A DNA stretch of 14,710 nt from an uncultured Armatimonadota bacterium (GCA_903924445.1 CAIYBQ010000576.1:1-14710), one strand, 5' to 3'. Shown: positions 1-7,855, counted from the stretch's first letter. Notes: a model not told the origin generated them from the letters alone. Translations and numbers: made by a program.

Positions 1-1653
1 CGCTCTCTAGGTATCATGGAGCGCTTCCGTGACCTGATTCTCTATCGCTATAAGCTGGCCGAAAAGTGCTGTATCGAAGGCGTGTCCCGCGGCGGGATGC
101 ATGCGTATCGATATACACATCGCCACCCGGACCAGATCGCATGCATTTACTGCGACACCCCTGTCATGAACCTCGCAAGCTGGCCTAAGAAATGGCCCGG
201 TAGCCAGCGCGAGTGGCAGGATGCCAAGCGTGAGTTTGGGTTTGCAAAAGATGAAGATGTCCTGCAGTTCCGAAACAACCCCATTGATTTGGTCATCGAT
301 GTTGCACGTGCCGGTGTCCCGATGCGGCATACGATTTCCCTCTCGGATGAAGTGGTTCCAGCGGCCGAAAATACGCTTGAGGCAAACCGCAGGCTTGCGA
401 CGATTGGCAAAGCCATCGAGCTGGTTGTGGTTGAAAAAGGCACGCCTGAGTCGAATGGCCATCATTTTGCGCTGCCCAAAATCGATGAAACCGCGCGTTG
501 GATACAACGACACACCGAGGTGAATCCAAGCGGCGTGGTTCAGCACACGCTCCGCGGTGGTCTGGGACGCGCATTCGCATCGTTCCGCAAAACCAAGCGC
601 GGCACGGTGGGCTTTCTCGGTGGTTCGATCACCTACAACGGTGGCTGGCGCGACCATGTGATGGCAGATTTGAAACGCCGTTTTCCAGACACGCAATTTA
701 CATTTGTCGCAGCGGGCATCCCAAGCATGGGCAGCGTCCCGCACGCATTCAGGGTTCAGAGTGATCTGCTTGACAAGGGTCCATTCGACCTCATTTTCAT
801 TGAAGCAGCGGTAAATGATCGGACAAATCATCCAAATGATGCCACCCGTGTCTCCCGCGCGATGGAAGGTGTTGTTCGCCATATCCGCCGCGAGAATCCG
901 CTGACCGATATTGTGCAGCTGCATTTTGCGATGGAAGAGTTCTATGCAGATTTTGCCGCTGGGCGGATGCCTGCGACACTCGCCATCCACGAACGCGTCG
1001 CGCACCACTACGGCAACCCAAGCGTCAATATTGCCAAAGAGGTCTGGGCACGTAGCGCGGCGGGGCAGTTTACATGGGCGAATGGTATTCGGGATGTTCA
1101 TCCAAGTCCGTTTGGCGGACTGCTCTATGGACGTGCGATTAGTCGGATGTTTGATGCGGCTGATGCTGCGGTAACCGTGTCACGCGGTAGCCAGCAGAAG
1201 CATCCCCTGCCGAAGGCACTCGACCGGGCGTGTTACGAACGCGGTCACTACGAGAGCCTGCAGGCAGCGCAGCCGGTTCAGGGCTTCCGATTGGTTGAGC
1301 GCTGGCAACCACAGGTCCCTGCGGGTACCCGGGATGGCTTTGTCAATGTCCCGGCGCTGACGGCATCCAAGCCCGGAGACACATTGCGCTTCCGCTTTAC
1401 AGGAACGGCGGTTGGGCTGGCGGTTGCCGCTGGGCCGGATGCCGGTATCTTGCGCTGCCGTGTGGATGATGGCAAAGAAGTGATTGTCGATACATTTACG
1501 GCATGGAGTGGAGGCTTATACCTCCCGTGGGTATATGTCCTCGCGGATGACCTCAAGCCTGGCACGCATGAGCTGGTCGTGACTATTGATCATCAAAAGC
1601 ATGCATCATCCAAGGGGACGGCGGTGCATATTATGCACCTCTGTGTTGGTTAG
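1..1653 (+). CDS. Alpha/beta-hydrolase fused to SGNH (GDSL-like) esterase, 5'-truncated by window edge
   Basis: The reading frame is open to base 1, so the true start lies upstream; residues here are numbered from the Met at base 16. Residues 1-160 are the C-terminal half of an alpha/beta-hydrolase. The nucleophile elbow GVSRGG has Ser24, SDEVVP gives a candidate acid Asp111, and NGHHF gives His149/150, so the triad looks intact. Residues 195-380 form a separate SGNH hydrolase: GGSIT (block I, Ser204), EAAVNDR (block III, Asn267) and DVHP (block V, Asp360 and His362). Residues 400-545 form a beta-rich C-terminal domain, possibly carbohydrate-binding. Families with these folds deacylate polysaccharides or other esters; the substrate is not visible. 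The missing upstream part should hold the rest of the first fold and probably a signal peptide. The TAG stop lies 4 bp from the end of the opposing gene. Two esterase active sites in one chain is the notable point. Confidence 0.85.
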   Translation, partial: RSLGIMERFRDLILYRYKLAEKCCIEGVSRGGMHAYRYTHRHPDQIACIYCDTPVMNLASWPKKWPGSQREWQDAKREFGFAKDEDVLQFRNNPIDLVIDVARAGVPMRHTISLSDEVVPAAENTLEANRRLATIGKAIELVVVEKGTPESNGHHFALPKIDETARWIQRHTEVNPSGVVQHTLRGGLGRAFASFRKTKRGTVGFLGGSITYNGGWRDHVMADLKRRFPDTQFTFVAAGIPSMGSVPHAFRVQSDLLDKGPFDLIFIEAAVNDRTNHPNDATRVSRAMEGVVRHIRRENPLTDIVQLHFAMEEFYADFAAGRMPATLAIHERVAHHYGNPSVNIAKEVWARSAAGQFTWANGIRDVHPSPFGGLLYGRAISRMFDAADAAVTVSRGSQQKHPLPKALDRACYERGHYESLQAAQPVQGFRLVERWQPQVPAGTRDGFVNVPALTASKPGDTLRFRFTGTAVGLAVAAGPDAGILRCRVDDGKEVIVDTFTAWSGGLYLPWVYVLADDLKPGTHELVVTIDHQKHASSKGTAVHIMHLCVG

Positions 1654-1657
1654 TGGC

Positions 1658-1894
1658 TTAGCGGGTAAAGAACCATGGCTCTTCCGAGCTATGGGACCAG
1701 TCCCAGGCGCAACCAGCCATTAAGCCGATGATGAGCAGCCCGATGATGAAAGTCCAGCCGATGGGTGTGAGACCGAAGATAAGGAAGCTGATATAGGCGA
1801 GTGCGCCTGCCGGGGCCATGCAGGCCCAGAATCGCCAGTGCCAAAGGACATCGATGGCGCTGAACAGCGCATCTAAACTTAACCAGTCATTCAT
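1658..1894 (-). CDS. Small two-helix membrane protein, unknown function
   Basis: This 78-residue protein has no family I recognise. It shows two hydrophobic stretches, about residues 22-45 and 46-63, separated by a short Thr-Pro-Ile-Gly turn, so a helical hairpin in the inner membrane is likely. The ends are aromatic and polar (Trp-rich around residues 18-23, WDWSHSSEE near the C-terminus). It runs tail to tail with the esterase gene, with four bases between the stop codons. The ATG at 1894 has no clear Shine-Dalgarno sequence; the next in-frame alternatives would remove most of the N-terminal segment. I treat it as real because the hydrophobic pattern is orderly and it fills the gap before the tRNA exactly, but a chance reading frame is not excluded. 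Confidence 0.55.
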   Translation of the reverse strand: MNDWLSLDALFSAIDVLWHWRFWACMAPAGALAYISFLIFGLTPIGWTFIIGLLIIGLMAGCAWDWSHSSEEPWFFTR

Positions 1895-1947
1895 ATACGT
1901 TTACCGTTTACGTGGCACGGTATCATATTGCCGTTGTCGTGGAGCGC

Positions 1948-2020
<73 letters not shown>

Positions 2021-2066
2021 CTCCATAGGCCAGCGTACTCTTCGCTGTGCCCGCGCATCTCCAAAT

Positions 2067-2120
2067 AGAAACAACACCCCCACCGACCACTCATAGGTCA
2101 ACGGGGGTGTTGTGGTTTCT
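2067..2120. terminator. Bidirectional intrinsic terminator between tRNA and prepilin-like gene
   Basis: ACAACACCCCC (2071-2081) pairs perfectly with GGGGGTGTTGT (2103-2113). An inner GACC/GGTC stem (2085-2088/2096-2099) encloses a seven-base loop, and AGAAA/TTTCT extends the base around a two-base bulge. On the minus strand the hairpin is followed by TTTCTATTT, a good U-rich tail for ending the prepilin-like gene. On the plus strand it is followed by GGTTTCT, a weaker tail for ending the tRNA transcript. Confidence 0.75.
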
Positions 2121-2141
2121 AAACCAAACTAGCCGCAAGGC

Positions 2142-2972
2142 CTATGGGCAGGGGCGTTCCAATGGCGTGTTTTGGAACGGTGCTGGATACCAAGTCTTGC
2201 CCCAGAGGAAGTTGTTTGGATCGAGGGTCTGCTCGAAGCGATGCCACTTTGCATGGCCATCCGCGAATGTGTAGTTAGCACCAACAGTATGGCGGTCAAA
2301 CTTCACACGGACGATTTCAGGCTTATCTTTCTTTCCAAGAAGCCCGGCAGCTGCATCGGCAGGAGTCGCAAAACGGTATGCATCTCCAGGACAGATCTGT
2401 CCGCTCCCAACGGAAACTCCACTGGTTCCGATAAACGCGGATGTCCCCTTCCACTGACCAATCTTTGTCTTGGCAGCATCGTTCATCGTTGCACGGCGCT
2501 CCGCAAGGATGATCATGGATGCTGGCTCTTCAAAAGATGACTCGGATGGTGCCAGCCAGTCGTGTGCAGGGATTGCATTGTAGTTGTTGATGTAGGAGAA
2601 CTTGGGCACCTGTGCATCACAGTTGAGGCCAGCAACCTGTCCGGCAGCACATGGGATTGCCGGAGTGACCGGGGATGCATCCGATGGGCAGACAAAAATG
2701 CCAACATTCTTGACATATGGCTGGAGGATAAAGGACCAGTGAATCTTGAGTGTTGGATCCTCATAAGTGGTCTGCATTAATGTGCCATCATAGTCCTGTT
2801 GGTACATGTTCAATGCGAGACCAAGCTGCTTCATGTTGGAGAGGCAGCTCGCAGAGCGGGCTTTTTCACGCGCTTGTGCGAAGACAGGGAAGAGGATGGC
2901 TGCGAGGATTGCGATAATCGCAATGACGACCAAGAGCTCAATGAGGGTAAATGCGTTTGCTTTTCGATTCAT
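2142..2972 (-). CDS. Prepilin-like (type II secretion/type IV pilin N-terminus) protein with H-X9-DG C-terminus
   Basis: This 276-residue protein starts with a short basic leader (MNRKANA), then the class III prepilin signature FTLIEL and an unbroken hydrophobic helix to about residue 28. It continues with FPVFAQAREKAR and a conserved CLSNMKQLGLALNMY segment. This is the prepilin N-terminal methylation type, cut and methylated by a PilD-like peptidase before Phe8. Residues near 235-250 read H-TVGANYTFA-DG, an exact H-X9-DG motif of the DUF1559-like family. The residue before the cleavage site is Ala rather than the usual Gly. The middle domain carries Cys residues (FVCPSD, IPCAAG, NCDAQ, ICPGD), which suggests disulfides in an exported pseudopilin-like protein. 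These families are numerous in Armatimonadota and Planctomycetes, and their individual roles are mostly unknown. The gene stands alone, so assembly partners are elsewhere. Confidence 0.93.
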   Translation of the reverse strand: MNRKANAFTLIELLVVIAIIAILAAILFPVFAQAREKARSASCLSNMKQLGLALNMYQQDYDGTLMQTTYEDPTLKIHWSFILQPYVKNVGIFVCPSDASPVTPAIPCAAGQVAGLNCDAQVPKFSYINNYNAIPAHDWLAPSESSFEEPASMIILAERRATMNDAAKTKIGQWKGTSAFIGTSGVSVGSGQICPGDAYRFATPADAAAGLLGKKDKPEIVRVKFDRHTVGANYTFADGHAKWHRFEQTLDPNNFLWGKTWYPAPFQNTPLERPCP

Positions 2973-2982
2973 AATAAATTGT

Positions 2983-2988
2983 TCACCT
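2983..2988 (-). promoter_or_regulatory. Ribosome binding site of the prepilin-like gene
   Basis: Minus-strand AGGTGA lies ten bases before the ATG at 2972. It supports that start, which also leaves the short seven-residue leader expected of a class III prepilin. Confidence 0.7.
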
Positions 2989-3121
2989 AAAATAACAACA
3001 AGGCTTCAGCGACCTGTTTATAGGGGGAGCACTGCAGAACACTGTTATGCAGTCATTAAGCGAAGTTTATTTAATTGTTAAATCTATCTATCTATTTTTG
3101 GCTCCAAGTTAAGATGGCAGC

Positions 3122-3574
3122 ATGACTGAACATCCACGTTGGTTGCTCCACGCACTCCTAGCTGCGGTCTTCGCAGGTATCACGGCACCGCTGGCAAAGC
3201 TCGGGATGTCGGGTGTTCCGAGTAATGTGGCCACGCTCATCAGAACAGTCGTGGTCCTGGCCTTTATCGGTGGCATCGTGATCATACAAAAACAGCTGGT
3301 TGTCATCCCGCAGCTGCCCGCCAAGACCTGGGTTTTCCTCGTCCTGTCAGGCCTTGCCACGGGAATATCATGGCTTTTCTACTTCAGCGCTATCAAAGAT
3401 GGCCCACTCAGCGTCGTGGCCCCCATCGATAAATTGAGCTTTGTTCTGGCCATTCTGTTGGGCATTATCGCTTTTGGCGAGCGGCCAAACCGCCTTACCA
3501 TTATTGGAATAATTTGCATCGTCGCAGGCGTTGTTCTGTGCCTGCCAAGCGTTCAAGCCCGATTACAATCTTAG
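3122..3574 (+). CDS. Half-size EamA-family (drug/metabolite transporter superfamily) membrane protein
   Basis: The 150-residue protein has five hydrophobic segments at about residues 8-28, 36-54, 68-88, 98-116 and 123-142, and corresponds to one EamA repeat. Typical EamA features are visible: AAVFAGITAPLAKLG in helix 1, GLATGISWLFYFSAIKDGPLSVVAP in the middle, and FGERPN before the last helix. Full-length members have about 290 residues and two such repeats. Single-repeat forms of about 140 residues are a known group thought to act as dimers. The substrate cannot be read from the sequence; metabolite or solute export is the usual assignment. No clear Shine-Dalgarno sequence precedes the ATG. 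The stop codon overlaps the ribosome binding site of the next gene, so the two are probably one operon. It diverges from the prepilin-like gene across about 150 bp. Confidence 0.88.
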   Translation: MTEHPRWLLHALLAAVFAGITAPLAKLGMSGVPSNVATLIRTVVVLAFIGGIVIIQKQLVVIPQLPAKTWVFLVLSGLATGISWLFYFSAIKDGPLSVVAPIDKLSFVLAILLGIIAFGERPNRLTIIGIICIVAGVVLCLPSVQARLQS

Positions 3575-3576
3575 GA
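3573..3576 (+). promoter_or_regulatory. Shine-Dalgarno AGGA overlapping the upstream stop codon
   Basis: TTAGGACAACAACATG: the TAG stop of the EamA gene (3572-3574) forms part of AGGA, seven bases before the next ATG at 3584. This arrangement favours reinitiation by the terminating ribosome. Confidence 0.65.
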
Positions 3577-3583
3577 CAACAAC

Positions 3584-4024
3584 ATGGAGCCATACTTCGG
3601 ACTTCTTGTCATCGCTATCATCACGATTACAATCGTGGCGATACTTGGTTTTGTCAGTGTCCATTTCACCACGCGTAAATGCGTCCCCGATGCTGCGGGT
3701 GCATCGAAGGCGCTGGCGCTTACAGTCGTTTCTTATGTTGGTAGCGGGATGTTGCTAACGTTGGCGATGAAGCTGACGGATGACAAGCCGGGCCCATTCG
3801 GCTATCTCGTACCTACTCAGATCTTTGTGAAAATCCTGGGAGCGGTGATTGCCTGGATAGCATCAGTGATTGGAACGTGGTTTTGCACCAAGGCGATGTA
3901 CGGCGGGAGCTCCCGCACCACTGCCAGAATTTCTGGCGCCTTGATAGGCATCATCAGCCTATCGTTTGGCTCAACGGTGTGGCGACTCGTTACCTGGATG
4001 CTAGTGACATCCAGCAATCGCTAA
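3584..4024 (+). CDS. Four-helix membrane protein, unknown function
   Basis: The 146-residue protein has hydrophobic segments at about residues 4-27, 45-63, 79-100 and 117-140. A short polar loop (TTRKCVPDAAGASK) follows helix 1, a conserved-looking TDDKPGPFGYLVPTQ loop precedes helix 3, and an Arg-rich loop (GGSSRTTAR) lies between helices 3 and 4. I recognise no family. Its start nine bases after the EamA gene, with the ribosome binding site inside that gene's stop codon, makes co-translation very likely. Partner subunit or accessory protein of the half-size transporter is an inference from position only. It ends 73 bp from the end of the convergent metallopeptidase gene. Confidence 0.75.
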   Translation: MEPYFGLLVIAIITITIVAILGFVSVHFTTRKCVPDAAGASKALALTVVSYVGSGMLLTLAMKLTDDKPGPFGYLVPTQIFVKILGAVIAWIASVIGTWFCTKAMYGGSSRTTARISGALIGIISLSFGSTVWRLVTWMLVTSSNR

Positions 4025-4048
4025 AGCAACAAGCAAATGAACAGATTT

Positions 4049-4078
4049 GGAACGCGCTTTGAGCGTGTTACGCGTTCC
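4049..4078. terminator. Possible weak hairpin between convergent genes
   Basis: GGAACGCG (4049-4056) pairs perfectly with CGCGTTCC (4071-4078) around a 14-base loop, in the gap between the membrane protein gene and the convergent metallopeptidase gene. Neither side has a proper T tract, so it may only slow polymerase or protect the 3' end. Confidence 0.3.
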
Positions 4079-4097
4079 GAAAACGAGAATAAACTCC

Positions 4098-5705
4098 CTA
4101 CGGCGCCCAGACCTTTTCGATAAATGCCAGTAAGCGCGGGTCCACCTTGCGGAGGGCATCCCGGTCGAATGGCGCAAAGTCATTTCGCAAGAAATACGCT
4201 TCCGTACCTTCGGCAAAATACTCCTGTGGGGTAGTCATCGCGTACGCACGCTCCACCGATGTTCCTCGACCTGGACCACGGAAGCGCTCGACCTTGTCGT
4301 ACGCACCACCCGCTTTGGCATCCCGGTACAAAGCAACCAGCTCCGGATTGTCAAAACCAAGGACCTGATCGTGGAATGCATGTGCGAGCTCATGCAGAAT
4401 CACCACCGGCATCCGCTTTACCTCAAATGGAAATGACTCTGTATCGGTGATCTCGATGCCCTTGGCCATCGCTGCGTTCCGCCCGTTGTCCTTAAGCCAA
4501 TCCGCTCCTGGGTGGTACTCCGCCGTTGGTCCGAAGCCTTTGTAGGGAAGCGAAACCCAGAGTGTGACTTTACGCAAAGCCGGGATATGACGTGCTGGAA
4601 CGAGCTGCGTCACCAAGCGCAGCTGCTCTGCGAGGAGTGGTAACATCGCATCCACCGCTGCCGGCATCGTTTCAATGACATCCGTGCGGACATTTACTTT
4701 CCAGCCCTCAAGCGTTAGGCTACGGTACTTCAGGCCACCGGAAACGAGCTCGGCAGCGCCCGCGGCAGGACTTGCAACGGTAAGCGCATCGGATGAACGC
4801 TTTCGCGCATTGTCCTGAATAATCTTCTTTGCATTCAGGAGACGCTCTGGCCATGCGAATGTCGGTGCCTTCTCAGGATCGTAACCCTTCATATGTCCAT
4901 TCAGCCGAGTAGCCGGCTTTGTGTACCGAATCTCGGTGTCTTTGAACACCTCACGGCAGAGCTCGGCGAGACTTGGGTCATATGCGAGCAGCTCAGTGCG
5001 CGTATTTACATGATTATGGTCGTGGTCATTTTCACGGTTGTTGTCAAACCAGGACTGAACACCCTCAGCAAAGTATTCAGCGTGGGAAACTGCCGCGTAC
5101 TTTCCCTTCCATAAGCCAGCCGCCAGCGCACTGCGATACGCCTTCTTCACGCGAGCATCAAAGGTTGGGTCGACAGCGTTCATCCCCCGCAAGTGGATGC
5201 TATGTGCAAACTCATGGATTAGGATGCTCTCTTTGGCATACGGATCACCGGTGAAGCCAAGCAGGTTTTCCTCACCCACACTGCAGTAGGGATCTTGCTC
5301 CGAGCCACCTGTGCCACGCGCACGCGCATCCCACCAATCCCGGGCGTTAACGCCATCGATATCTTTGCCCATGCCAAGCCAGGCAAACTCCGGGAGGTCG
5401 CAGGTGTACTCATTTGCCCCAATGATACAGAGGCGTGTGCCGGACTTAATCATCGCAGCTTTGGCATCCGGACGCGCAACCAGCAGCTGATTCACCCAAT
5501 ACGCAGCCTCACGCAGGGCATAGTCGTTGACATCCGGACCCGCAACAATCGGAAACCCACCCGCAGAAATAAACTTCGTGTGCCGGGGTGCAACCTTCAT
5601 GGCCTTGGGCGGCTTGGTGATTTTCTGTGCGCCGGCGATGCTGACGACGAGCAACGAGACACAAGCAACGGCTAGCAAGCGAAGCGACATCAATGGAAAG
5701 GACAT
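4098..5705 (-). CDS. Secreted protein with two tandem HEXXH zinc-metallopeptidase-like modules
   Basis: I start at the ATG at 5705 (535 residues). The frame stays open to 5924 but would then run over the divergent acyltransferase start, while MSFPLMSLRLLAVACVSLL...AGAQ is a good signal peptide. An ATG at 5690 is an alternative. Module 1 (about residues 35-290) has HEFAH (His164, Glu165, His168) and then EYFAEG (Glu210/Glu214), followed by a His-rich NDHDHNHVNTR loop. Module 2 (about 305-535) has HELAH (His438, Glu439, His442) and then PQEYFAEG (Glu495/Glu499). HEXXH with a downstream Glu ligand is the gluzincin plan. EYFAEG appears in both, so the modules probably arose by internal duplication. 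Similar HEXXH...EYWAEG-type proteins occur in Planctomycetes and relatives, but I cannot name a characterised member. Action outside the cytoplasm is expected; the substrate is unknown. Confidence 0.85.
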   Translation of the reverse strand: MSFPLMSLRLLAVACVSLLVVSIAGAQKITKPPKAMKVAPRHTKFISAGGFPIVAGPDVNDYALREAAYWVNQLLVARPDAKAAMIKSGTRLCIIGANEYTCDLPEFAWLGMGKDIDGVNARDWWDARARGTGGSEQDPYCSVGEENLLGFTGDPYAKESILIHEFAHSIHLRGMNAVDPTFDARVKKAYRSALAAGLWKGKYAAVSHAEYFAEGVQSWFDNNRENDHDHNHVNTRTELLAYDPSLAELCREVFKDTEIRYTKPATRLNGHMKGYDPEKAPTFAWPERLLNAKKIIQDNARKRSSDALTVASPAAGAAELVSGGLKYRSLTLEGWKVNVRTDVIETMPAAVDAMLPLLAEQLRLVTQLVPARHIPALRKVTLWVSLPYKGFGPTAEYHPGADWLKDNGRNAAMAKGIEITDTESFPFEVKRMPVVILHELAHAFHDQVLGFDNPELVALYRDAKAGGAYDKVERFRGPGRGTSVERAYAMTTPQEYFAEGTEAYFLRNDFAPFDRDALRKVDPRLLAFIEKVWAP

Positions 5706-5798
5706 GCACAGCAAATACCACATATCAAGGGAATGGTGTACGTCTCCACCTGATGGCATGGGACTACGGCATGCTTCCTGCACAAATCGACAAATACT

Positions 5799-6980
5799 AT
5801 GACTGCTATCCAATACTTCACACGCAAGCGTGTCGCAACCCGGCTGCCGTACATCGACAGCATCCGGGGAATTGCAGCGCTCTACGTCGCGATCGGACAC
5901 ATTTGGCAGTTTCTTGCTTTTCAACCTCCCTACGCAAATTTGCCGAAAATCTTCACGCTTTTAAACTTTGGCCACGCGGCGGTTGGGATTTTCATCGTTT
6001 TGTCAGGCTATTGTCTGATGTTGCCGATGGCTACACAGGGCCATGTTGAGCAAGAGGCTGGATGGCTGCCCGCATTCATCAGGCGCCGGGCTCTCCGTGT
6101 GTACCCGGCTTACATCACCGCGATGGTCATAAGCCTCATCGTCATCGCCACGACGGGAGTCGGCTTGGACCCAGAGCGTATCTGGACGAAAGGGCTGAAC
6201 CACTTTTCCGGCGAATCGATCGGCTCTCATCTGCTGCTGATGCACAATTTGACCCGCTCACAGTGGACGATTAACACGCCGATGTGGTCTGTGGCGCTTG
6301 AGTGGCAGATTTATCTCGTTTTCGGTGCAGTCTTGGTTCCACTGTGGAAACGCGTTCATCCCTATGTGATGCTGACGGCGTTGTTCGTACTCACCGCATG
6401 GACAGCCACGATTCCATCCTTAAGCGAAAAGTGTCTCTGGTTTGTCGGACTCTTCTTTATGGGAGCTATCGCTGCCTGTTACGGGACACGTACCTCTGCG
6501 GGTGTCGAAGGGCTCGGTCTCCCGAGCAAGCTCTGGAAGCTTGCTGGACTACGCAGCGCAATCCCGGCACTGCTTGTCTTCGCACTAACAGCAACAATGC
6601 AAAATCTGATCATTATGAGCGATATCGCCCTCGGCATTGGCGTCAGTGGAATCCTTGTCTGGCTACAGCGAACATGGAACCGTACGTCAGAGCACAAAGT
6701 GTTCAGATTCCTTTCGGCAAAGCCACTGACCATCCTCGGTGCGATGTCCTATAGCATCTACTTGCTCCACTTCCCAATCCTTGAAGCAACCAATGCATGG
6801 CTGGTGGGGAAACTTCCAACACTTGTAGTGATGGCTGTTCAAGTGTGTGCAGTGATGCCAGTGCTTCTCGGACTCTCCTGGCTGAGTTATAAGTACATCG
6901 AGTTACCATTCATGCGAATGGGCAAGCGTATGCGCCCCGAGGGTATATCTCAGCCAAGCTCGAACGTCGTCACGCCATAA
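5799..6980 (+). CDS. Acyltransferase 3 family (OafA/YrhL-like) integral membrane O-acyltransferase
   Basis: The 393-residue polytopic protein has about ten hydrophobic segments. Family hallmarks are present: LPYIDSIRGIAALYVAIGH near the N-terminus with Arg23 and the probable catalytic His34, FGHAAVGIFIVLSGYCL around residues 57-73, and RRRALRVYPAY (residues 95-105). Members move acetyl or other acyl groups onto sugars of O-antigen, exopolysaccharide, peptidoglycan or small molecules at the membrane. There is no C-terminal SGNH domain here. An SGNH esterase does exist in the window, but it is over 4 kb away and not obviously linked. No Shine-Dalgarno sequence is visible before the ATG. The final 31 bp overlap the end of the convergent GNAT gene. 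Confidence 0.93.
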   Translation: MTAIQYFTRKRVATRLPYIDSIRGIAALYVAIGHIWQFLAFQPPYANLPKIFTLLNFGHAAVGIFIVLSGYCLMLPMATQGHVEQEAGWLPAFIRRRALRVYPAYITAMVISLIVIATTGVGLDPERIWTKGLNHFSGESIGSHLLLMHNLTRSQWTINTPMWSVALEWQIYLVFGAVLVPLWKRVHPYVMLTALFVLTAWTATIPSLSEKCLWFVGLFFMGAIAACYGTRTSAGVEGLGLPSKLWKLAGLRSAIPALLVFALTATMQNLIIMSDIALGIGVSGILVWLQRTWNRTSEHKVFRFLSAKPLTILGAMSYSIYLLHFPILEATNAWLVGKLPTLVVMAVQVCAVMPVLLGLSWLSYKYIELPFMRMGKRMRPEGISQPSSNVVTP

Positions 6981-7855
6981 ATCCAGTCAAGCGTGATGTC
7001 TGGAAACGGTCCGGTGTACATCCGGGCCGTGGCGAAAACCTCCGTCATGCCATACCGCCGAACGAGTGCCATCGCTTCGACATTTGGCTCCGGGATATCG
7101 AGCACAAAGCTATCTCCGGCAGGAATGCGTGCAATCAGGCTCCTAAATAAGGTATCAGCACCTACTGGACTAGTTGCAAACAATGGCCCAACCTTCCAGC
7201 CATCAAAACATTTGCGGACCACCCCGTACCCAGCCAGGGTATCGGTAGAGTCATTTGTGATTGCCAGTGCATGGGCATCTGGTTGGTGAATCCATGCTTT
7301 CAGAAACGCATCTCGGGATGCAGGGAAGCAGGCTCTATCCAACACTTGCATTGCAGAAAATGAAACATCACGTGCATTCAGTGTGCCATCCGCGCCTTGC
7401 CAATCCGTTGGCTTCACCCCTTGATAACGTGCATTGCGATAGGCATAAACCCGCCCAATTTGCTTGTAGAGGTCCACATTCTCTAGGACGCCATCACCGC
7501 CCTGCGTACAGCCATCCAAGTAACGACGGCCAGCCTCGTGCAATGCCATCCCGTAGCCGTTGCCCCGAAACGCCTCATCCACAATATAGCAGCCAAAAAA
7601 TCCAAAGTGGTCATCGTAGCGGACAGCACTTACGCAGGCGATCGGTTTTCCATCCAGCTCGCCGACGAGAAAGCCACGCGGATCAGCAGTAATGAATGTC
7701 TCCGCATCATGGATGCCTGGATTCCACCCGGCGGCTTTCATCCACGTGATCGCAACATCCCGGATGTCTGCCACAGTCATTTCCCGGATGATGTAGCGGC
7801 CGCTTGCGATATCTTTTGCCGCTTGTGACTGCGGATCCAGGCGCTTTTGGTCCAT
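6950..7855 (-). CDS. GNAT family N-acetyltransferase with a second C-terminal GNAT-like domain
   Basis: In this 301-residue protein, residues 20-150 form a GNAT domain: YIIREMTVADI at the first strand, FGFFGCYIVDEAFRGNGYG with the acetyl-CoA pyrophosphate loop R97-G-N-G-Y-G102, then MALHEAGRRYL. Residues 160-295 resemble the YitH/HsdE-type C-terminal acetyltransferase domain (LAGYGVVRKCFDGWKVGPLFA, then a VRRYGM segment). Members acetylate amines of small molecules or proteins; the substrate here is unknown. The start is well supported: TAGGACATCCAAATG places AGGA inside the stop codon of the upstream phosphoesterase gene, seven bases before the ATG, so the two genes should be translationally coupled. 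Its 3' end overlaps the convergent acyltransferase gene by 31 bp. Confidence 0.88.
   Translation of the reverse strand: MDQKRLDPQSQAAKDIASGRYIIREMTVADIRDVAITWMKAAGWNPGIHDAETFITADPRGFLVGELDGKPIACVSAVRYDDHFGFFGCYIVDEAFRGNGYGMALHEAGRRYLDGCTQGGDGVLENVDLYKQIGRVYAYRNARYQGVKPTDWQGADGTLNARDVSFSAMQVLDRACFPASRDAFLKAWIHQPDAHALAITNDSTDTLAGYGVVRKCFDGWKVGPLFATSPVGADTLFRSLIARIPAGDSFVLDIPEPNVEAMALVRRYGMTEVFATARMYTGPFPDITLDWIYGVTTFELG

Noticed and set aside
7..1101. 364-codon open frame on the minus strand inside the esterase gene
   Set aside because: It lies antisense to clear catalytic motifs of the plus-strand esterase, and its translation shows no family pattern or hydrophobic structure. It is a codon-bias shadow.
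3082..3095. Short tetranucleotide repeat (ATCT)3-AT between prepilin and EamA genes, considered as a phase-variation tract
   Set aside because: Only about three units, outside any coding frame, and not at a recognisable promoter spacer; too short to claim slippage control.
5706..5924. N-terminal extension of the metallopeptidase reading frame
   Set aside because: It would place 73 polar, non-conserved residues before a good signal peptide and overlap the divergent acyltransferase gene.
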